Source of the DNA: Paraburkholderia sp. D15
Lineage (GTDB): Bacteria > Pseudomonadota > Gammaproteobacteria > Burkholderiales > Burkholderiaceae
Direction: 5' to 3'
Assembly: GCF_029910215.1 (NCBI RefSeq)
Contig: NZ_CP110395.1
Coordinates: 4,030,001-4,094,000 of the forward strand
Length of the DNA: 64,000 bases
The notes under the pieces are model-generated. The model ran no database searches, was not told the DNA's origin, and saw only the letters and a program-made list of their open reading frames with translations. This document shows, one piece after another, positions 58,600-64,000 of the stretch. Position numbers and translations under genes: made by a program. The first letter of the stretch is position 1, and the number at the start of each line of letters is the position of its first letter.

Positions 58600-61500
58600 T
58601 CAGGCGGCGAGCACTTCCTTGTTCGCCTTCTTCGCGGCCATTTCGCCCAGCGCGCGCTTGTACTCGGTCGGGAACACCTTCACGAACTGACGGCGCGACG
58701 CATCCCAGTTTTCGAGCAGCGCCTTCGCACGCGGCGAGCCGGTGAACTGGAAGTGACGCTCGATCAAGCCCTTGAGCAGCGCTTCGTCGGTCGTGTTGCT
58801 GTGCCACAGGCCCTTGTCGACCGTGCGTTCCTGTTCGGCCTGTTGCAACACCGGATCGAGCGCGACCATCGACTTGTTGCACTTGCCCGCGAACGTGTTG
58901 TCCGGATCGAACACGTAGGCAACGCCGCCCGACATGCCGGCCGCGAAGTTACGGCCCGTTTCGCCGAGCACGACCACCGTGCCGCCCGTCATGTATTCGC
59001 AGCCGTGGTCGCCCGTGCCTTCGACAACCGCCGTCGCGCCCGAGTTACGCACGCAGAAACGCTCGCCCGCCACGCCGCGGAAGAACGCCTCGCCTTCCAG
59101 CGCGCCGTACATCACCGTGTTGCCGCAGATGATGTTTTCTTCCGACTTGCCGCGGAAATCGTTGGTCGGACGGATGATGATGCGGCCACCCGACAGGCCC
59201 TTGCCGACGTAGTCGTTGCCGTCGCCGACCAGATCCAGCGTGACGCCCTTCGCGAGGAACGCGCCGAAGCTCTGGCCCGCGGTGCCCTTCAACTGGATGT
59301 GAATCGCGTCGTCGGGAAGACCGTCGTGACCGTACTTCTTCGCGATCGTGCCGGACAGCATCGCGCCGACCGTACGGTTCACGTTGCGCACCGGCTGGAT
59401 GAACGACACGTGTTCGCCCTTCTCGATCGCCGCCTTCGCCTTTTCGATCAGCGTGTGATCGAGCGCCTTGTCCAGACCGTGGTCCTGCACATCGACGTGC
59501 TTGCGCGCCACTTCCGCCGCCACTTGCGGCTGATAGAACACGCGCGAGAAGTCCAGACCCTTCGCCTTCCAGTGCTCGATGCCCTTCTTCATGTCGAGCA
59601 GTTCGGCGCGGCCGATCAGGTCGTCGAACTTGCGGATACCCAGTTGCGCCATGATTTCGCGCGCTTCTTCCGCGATGAAGAAGAAGAAGTTCACGACGTG
59701 TTCCGGCTGACCCTGGAACTTCGCACGCAGCACCGGATCCTGCGTCGCGACGCCGACCGGGCAGGTGTTCAGGTGACACTTGCGCATCATGATGCAGCCT
59801 TCGACGACGAGCGGCGCGGTCGCGAAACCGAACTCGTCCGCGCCGAGCAGCGCGCCGATCACGACATCGCGGCCGGTCTTCATCTGGCCGTCGGCCTGCA
59901 CGCGGATACGGCCGCGCAACTGGTTCAGCACGAGGGTCTGCTGGGTTTCGGCCAGACCGAGTTCCCACGGCGTGCCCGCATGCTTGACCGACGACAGCGG
60001 CGAAGCGCCCGTGCCGCCGTCATGCCCGGCGATCACCACGTGATCGGCCTTGGCCTTCGCGACACCCGCGGCCACCGTGCCGACGCCCGATTCGGACACC
60101 AGCTTCACCGAGATGCTCGACGACGCGTTGACGTTCTTCAGATCGTGAATCAGCTGCGCCAGATCTTCGATCGAATAGATGTCGTGGTGCGGCGGCGGCG
60201 AAATCAGACCGACGCCCGGCACCGAGTAACGCAGCTTGCCGATGTATTCCGACACCTTGTGGCCCGGCAGCTGACCGCCTTCGCCCGGCTTCGCGCCCTG
60301 CGCCATCTTGATCTGGATCTGATCGGCCGAGGCGAGGTATTCCGCCGTCACGCCGAAACGGCCCGACGCCACCTGCTTGATCTTCGAGCGCAGCGAATCG
60401 CCGTCCTTCAACGGAATGTCGACGATCACTTCGTCGCCGATCACCGACTTCATGGTGTCGCCATTCTTGATCGGAATGCCGCGCAGTTCGTTGCGGTAGC
60501 GGTTCACGTCCTCGCCGCCTTCGCCGGTGTTCGACTTGCCGCCGATGCGGTTCATCGCGACCGCCAGCGTGGCGTGCGCTTCCGTCGAGATCGAGCCGAG
60601 CGACATCGCGCCGGTCGCGAAACGCTTGACGATTTCCTTCGCCGATTCGACTTCGTCGAGCGCAATCGCCTTGGTCGGGTCGAACTTGAATTCGAACAGA
60701 CCGCGGAACGTCATGTGGCGCTTCGTCTGATCGTTGATCAGATGCGCGTATTCCTTGTACGTCTGATAGGAGTTGCTGCGCGCCGAGTGTTGCAGCTTGG
60801 CGATCGCATCCGGCGTCCACATGTGTTCTTCGCCGCGCACGCGGTACGCGTACTCGCCGCCCGCGTCCAGCATGTTCGCGAGGATCGGGTTGTCGCCGAA
60901 CGCTTCGCGGTGCAGGCGGATCGCTTCTTCCGCGACGTCGAACAGGCCGATGCCGCCCACCTTCGACGAGGTGCCCTTGAAGTACTTCACCACCAGGTCT
61001 TCGGCCAGGCCGACCGCTTCGAAAATCTGCGCGCCGGTGTAGGACATGTAGGTCGAAATGCCCATCTTCGACATGACCTTCATCAGGCCCTTGCCGACCG
61101 CCTTGGTGAAGTTGTAGACCGCCTTCTCCGCCGACAGGTCGCCCTTCAGGCCGGCCGCGAGCTGGCCGAGCGTTTCCATCGCGAGGTACGGGTGCACGGC
61201 TTCCGCGCCGTAGCCCGCGAGCAGCGCGAAGTGGTGCGTTTCACGCGCCGAGCCGGTTTCGACCACCAGACCCGCGCTGGTGCGCAGACCGTGCTGGACG
61301 AGGTGCGTATGGATCGCGGCGGTGGCCAGCAGCGCCGGAATCGCGACGTTGTCGCGGTCGGTCTTGCGGTCCGACACGATCAGCATGTTGTAGCCGGACT
61401 TCACGGCGTCGACGGCTTCCGCGCACAGCGACGCCAGGCGCGCTTCGATGCCTTCCTTGCCCCACGCCACCGGATAGCAGATGTTCAGTTCGTACGAGCT

Positions 61501-63303
61501 GAACTTGCCGCCCGTGTACTGATCGATCGCGCGGATCTTGGCGATGTCCTTGAAGTCGAGCACCGGCTGCGACACTTCGAGACGCATCGGCGGGTTGATG
61601 TTGTTCGTGTCCAGCAGGTTCGGCTTCGGACCGACGAACGACACCAGCGACATCACCATGTTTTCGCGGATCGGGTCGATCGGCGGGTTCGTCACCTGCG
61701 CGAACAGCTGCTTGAAGTAGTGGTACAGCGTCTTGTTCTTGTTGGACATGACCGCCAGCGGCGAGTCGTTGCCCATGGAACCGACCGCTTCCTCGCCGGC
61801 TTGCGCCATCGGCGCCATCAGGAACTTGAGGTCTTCCTGGGTGTAGCCGAACGCCTGCTGGCGGTCCAGCAGCGCGGCGGCCTCGCGGCGTTCCGTCGCG
61901 ACGTCCTCGGCCTTCGGCTCGATCTCGTCGAGCTTGATCCGCACCGCGTCGATCCAGCTCTTGTACGGCTTCGCGTTGGCGAGGTTGTCCTTCAGTTCCT
62001 TGTCGTCGATGATGCGGCCGTGTTCCATGTCGATCAGGAACATCTTGCCCGGCTGCAGACGCCACTTCTTGACGATCTTCGATTCGGGAATAGGCAGCGT
62101 GCCGGCTTCCGACGCCATGATGACCAGGTCGTCGTCCGTGACGATGTAGCGCGCCGGACGCAGACCGTTACGGTCGAGCGTCGCGCCGATCTGGCGGCCG
62201 TCGGTGAACGCGATCGCGGCGGGGCCGTCCCACGGTTCCATCATCGCGGCGTGGTATTCGTAAAACGCGCGGCGGTTGTCGTCCATCAGCGTGTGCTGTT
62301 CCCAGGCTTCCGGGATCATCATCATCATCGCGTGGACGAGCGGGTAGCCGGCCATCACCAGCAGTTCGAGACAGTTATCGAACGATGCCGTGTCGGACTG
62401 GCCCGGGTAGATCAGCGGCCACAGCTTCGGCAGGTCGTCGCCGAGCACGTGCGAGGCGATCGCGCCGGTACGGGCGTTCAGCCAGTTGACGTTGCCCTTC
62501 ACCGTGTTGATTTCGCCGTTGTGGGCGATCATCCGGTACGGGTGAGCGAGCTCCCACGCCGGGAACGTGTTGGTCGAGAAGCGTTGGTGCACCAGCGCCA
62601 GCGCCGAGACGGTGCGCTCGTCCTGCAGGTCGCGGTAGTACACGCCGACCTGGCCGGCCAGCAGCAGACCCTTGTAGACGACCGTGCGCGCCGAGCACGA
62701 CGGCACGAAGTATTCCTTGCCGTGCTTGAGCTTGAGCGCCTGAATGCGGTGGCTCGCGGTCTTGCGGATCACGTACAGCTTCCGCTCCAGCGCGTCGGTC
62801 ACCATGATGTCCTTGCCGCGGCCGATGAAGATCTGGCGGATCAGCGGCTCGCTCGCCTTCACGGTCGGCGAAATCGGCATGGTGTGGTCGACCGGCACGT
62901 CGCGCCAGCCCAACACCACCTGGCCTTCGGCCTTCACCGTACGCTCGAGCTCCTGCTCGCAGGCGAGACGCGATGCGTGTTCCTTCGGCAGAAACACCAT
63001 GCCGACGCCGTATTCGCCGTGCGGCGGCAATACCACGCCTTGCCTCGCCATTTCCTCGCGATAGAAGCCGTCCGGAATCTGGATCAGGATGCCCGCGCCG
63101 TCGCCCATCAGCGGATCGGCGCCGACGGCGCCCCGGTGGTCGAGGTTTTCGAGAATCTTCAGGCCTTGCTCGATGATCTCGTGGCTTTTCTTGCCCTTGA
63201 TATGAGCGACGAAGCCGACGCCGCAGGCGTCATGTTCGTTTTGCGGGTCGTACAGACCTTGGGCGGCGGGAACCGGGTGAGTCGGTTGCTGGTGGTCGTT
63301 CAT
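58600..63303 (-). CDS. gltB: Glutamate synthase large (alpha) subunit
   Basis: A 1567-residue NADPH-GOGAT subunit making two glutamates from 2-oxoglutarate and glutamine. The class II amidotransferase Cys27 ([10 protein letters not shown]) would become the N-terminus after propeptide removal. The FMN synthase domain includes [13 protein letters not shown] and the 3Fe-4S cluster CxxxxxC-x4-C as [14 protein letters not shown]. The C-terminal beta-helix has repeated G-x-x-G-x-x-x-G ([11 protein letters not shown]...). Length is normal. Confidence 0.98.
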   Translation of the reverse strand: MNDHQQPTHPVPAAQGLYDPQNEHDACGVGFVAHIKGKKSHEIIEQGLKILENLDHRGAVGADPLMGDGAGILIQIPDGFYREEMARQGVVLPPHGEYGVGMVFLPKEHASRLACEQELERTVKAEGQVVLGWRDVPVDHTMPISPTVKASEPLIRQIFIGRGKDIMVTDALERKLYVIRKTASHRIQALKLKHGKEYFVPSCSARTVVYKGLLLAGQVGVYYRDLQDERTVSALALVHQRFSTNTFPAWELAHPYRMIAHNGEINTVKGNVNWLNARTGAIASHVLGDDLPKLWPLIYPGQSDTASFDNCLELLVMAGYPLVHAMMMMIPEAWEQHTLMDDNRRAFYEYHAAMMEPWDGPAAIAFTDGRQIGATLDRNGLRPARYIVTDDDLVIMASEAGTLPIPESKIVKKWRLQPGKMFLIDMEHGRIIDDKELKDNLANAKPYKSWIDAVRIKLDEIEPKAEDVATERREAAALLDRQQAFGYTQEDLKFLMAPMAQAGEEAVGSMGNDSPLAVMSNKNKTLYHYFKQLFAQVTNPPIDPIRENMVMSLVSFVGPKPNLLDTNNINPPMRLEVSQPVLDFKDIAKIRAIDQYTGGKFSSYELNICYPVAWGKEGIEARLASLCAEAVDAVKSGYNMLIVSDRKTDRDNVAIPALLATAAIHTHLVQHGLRTSAGLVVETGSARETHHFALLAGYGAEAVHPYLAMETLGQLAAGLKGDLSAEKAVYNFTKAVGKGLMKVMSKMGISTYMSYTGAQIFEAVGLAEDLVVKYFKGTSSKVGGIGLFDVAEEAIRLHREAFGDNPILANMLDAGGEYAYRVRGEEHMWTPDAIAKLQHSARSNSYQTYKEYAHLINDQTKRHMTFRGLFEFKFDPTKAIALDEVESAKEIVKRFATGAMSLGSISTEAHATLAVAMNRIGGKSNTGEGGEDVNRYRNELRGIPIKNGDTMKSVIGDEVIVDIPLKDGDSLRSKIKQVASGRFGVTAEYLASADQIQIKMAQGAKPGEGGQLPGHKVSEYIGKLRYSVPGVGLISPPPHHDIYSIEDLAQLIHDLKNVNASSSISVKLVSESGVGTVAAGVAKAKADHVVIAGHDGGTGASPLSSVKHAGTPWELGLAETQQTLVLNQLRGRIRVQADGQMKTGRDVVIGALLGADEFGFATAPLVVEGCIMMRKCHLNTCPVGVATQDPVLRAKFQGQPEHVVNFFFFIAEEAREIMAQLGIRKFDDLIGRAELLDMKKGIEHWKAKGLDFSRVFYQPQVAAEVARKHVDVQDHGLDKALDHTLIEKAKAAIEKGEHVSFIQPVRNVNRTVGAMLSGTIAKKYGHDGLPDDAIHIQLKGTAGQSFGAFLAKGVTLDLVGDGNDYVGKGLSGGRIIIRPTNDFRGKSEENIICGNTVMYGALEGEAFFRGVAGERFCVRNSGATAVVEGTGDHGCEYMTGGTVVVLGETGRNFAAGMSGGVAYVFDPDNTFAGKCNKSMVALDPVLQQAEQERTVDKGLWHSNTTDEALLKGLIERHFQFTGSPRAKALLENWDASRRQFVKVFPTEYKRALGEMAAKKANKEVLAA

Positions 63304-63613
63304 GGGGACACCGTCGTCTGTGAGGGGCCGGACAGGCCGTTAAAACCGTTTTTCTAGTGCCGCGGCGCGCAACTGCCACCGCGACGGCGCACTGTACGCT
63401 GGGATGCTACGCGTATCAAAAAGCGCCGGAATTCGGAATATACGCGACGAATCAAAGGAATAGCAAATAAAAGCTGATGGTCGATCCCCAATTATCAAGT
63501 TGGTGCATTGCGGTCTATTTTTAATAGTGCCACATCAAAACAGGGCAAAAGAAAACGGCATCCGCGGATGCCGTTACTTCCTGCTGCTTATCAAGCCCTT
63601 GATGCGAAACGCT
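63304..63613. other. Control region upstream of gltB
   Basis: About 310 bp with the gltB promoter and, at its far end, the terminator of the truncated transposase gene. A GATAAT -10-like element lies on the minus strand at 63496-63491, with TAGACC upstream at poor spacing. CCAATTATCAAGTTGG is an imperfect dyad over it. A leftward TGCACCA next to it resembles half an NtrC site, but the other half is absent. No gene is supported. Confidence 0.4.
63554..63575 (-). terminator. 22-bp perfect palindrome after the transposase gene
   Basis: AACGGCATCCGCGGATGCCGTT region: a perfect 22-bp inverted repeat followed on the minus strand by TTCTTTTG. It probably terminates the transposase transcript. A REP-like element is the alternative, since genes of this transposase type are often flanked by palindromes. 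Confidence 0.6.
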
Positions 63614-64000
63614 TTATGGTTGCTGAGGCGTCTCGCGCACCTTGCGAGGCCGGCCGCGCGGCAGCGGCGATACGCGCCGGTTCGCGGCCCGCGCCGCCCA
63701 CTCGCGATAGCTGTCGCTGCCCAACACCCAGCCCTTCAGCGTGGCCTGCTGAAGCTGACTGGCCTCGCGTTCGTCGAGCGGTTGCTCGCACAGCTCACGG
63801 TAGGCGCGCTGCCGCTCGAACGGCGTATTGCCGAGCGACCAGTACAGCGGATGGTCGGTGATCAGGCTGTCGAGCGTCAGGCCGATGTGGTGCCGATAGC
63901 TCGACCAGCGGTAGTCTTCCGGCGCGCCCACCAGTTGCGCGCGCACCGGACACATTTCGACGACGCGGCTCGCCAGCAGAAAATAGCGCTCGCCTTCGAT
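63614..64000 (-). CDS. REP-associated-type (IS200-like Y1) transposase, 5' end outside window
   Basis: The C-terminal 128 residues of a protein whose start lies beyond the window. ERYFLLASRVVEMCPVRAQ and EDYRWSSYRHHIG are hallmarks of REP-associated tyrosine transposases (the common form is YIELNPVRA). A C-terminal GRPRKVRETPQQ tail is typical. The catalytic HUH motif and tyrosine would be in the missing part or nearby, so activity cannot be judged. Such proteins are usually single-copy and vertically kept. Confidence 0.82.
   Translation of the reverse strand: MEGERYFLLASRVVEMCPVRAQLVGAPEDYRWSSYRHHIGLTLDSLITDHPLYWSLGNTPFERQRAYRELCEQPLDEREASQLQQATLKGWVLGSDSYREWAARAANRRVSPLPRGRPRKVRETPQQP

Noticed and set aside
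58513..63357. A 1614-codon open frame on the plus strand opposite gltB
   Set aside because: It mirrors the high GC third positions of gltB, is rich in Arg/His/Ala, and has no family features. gltB on the other strand is unmistakable.
63304..63540. Sigma-54/NtrC control of gltB
   Set aside because: A TGGCAC occurs on the minus strand but the required TTGC at the proper spacing is missing, and the NtrC-like site has only one good half.

Overview
The window is high-GC proteobacterial DNA whose gene order and protein sequences fit a Burkholderiales chromosome, most likely Paraburkholderia or Burkholderia. The arrangement mlaFEDACB - ABC exporter - ibaG - murA - hisGDCB-marC-hisHAFIE - hinT - tatABC - htrA, the cytochrome bc1 genes next to sspA/sspB, and a thiOSGE operon behind a TPP riboswitch are all typical of that order. 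Almost all of the window is ordinary core chromosome. The accessory-looking parts are at 12.5-13.0, 45.5-52.6, 55.4-56.9 and 63.6-64 kb.

0-13 kb: a cold-shock gene with a clear promoter and terminator, an Hsp70-like ATPase, two MFS transporters (one divergent from a TetR regulator with operator-like dyads), a nitroreductase, a DUF1415 protein, two methyltransferases, a flavoprotein, and a second TetR gene. Divergent from that tetR lies what looks like an unannotated small RNA gene of about 155 nt, with its own promoter, a bulged hairpin and a terminator. 13-19.5 kb: tRNA-Thr(TGT), sspB, sspA, petC-petB-petA (cytochrome bc1), a Nif3-like protein and a DegS-like periplasmic protease.

19.5-38.5 kb, all on the minus strand: one near-continuous co-directional run. 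Read in transcription order it is mlaF-E-D-A-C-B (retrograde phospholipid transport), a two-gene ABC exporter, ibaG, murA, the whole his pathway with a MarC-type membrane protein inserted between hisB and hisH, a small membrane protein, hinT and tatABC. The his genes supply all steps except HisZ (needed by the short HisG) and histidinol-phosphate phosphatase. The Rieske protein of the bc1 complex is a probable substrate of the Tat pathway encoded here.

38.5-45.4 kb: thiO-thiS-thiG-thiE under a TPP riboswitch (ThiE carries an extra N-terminal domain), then a divergent YddA/SbmA-like ABC transporter and an SDR-like protein that lacks the catalytic tyrosine. 45.5-52.6 kb: a lipoprotein, an orphan OmpR-type regulator, a four-gene minus-strand cluster ending in a stand-alone FlgH paralogue, a second OmpR-type regulator with its histidine kinase, and a Tat-type lipoprotein of the tyrosine phosphatase family whose catalytic cysteine is a serine.

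52.9-64 kb: an MFS transporter with a DadA-like oxidoreductase, a PIN-domain nuclease overlapping an unrecognised 248-residue partner (less GC-rich, possibly a toxin-antitoxin-like pair), the gltB-gltD glutamate synthase operon, and a transposase of the REP-associated type cut off by the window end. No CRISPR array, rRNA, prophage or complete insertion sequence was seen.
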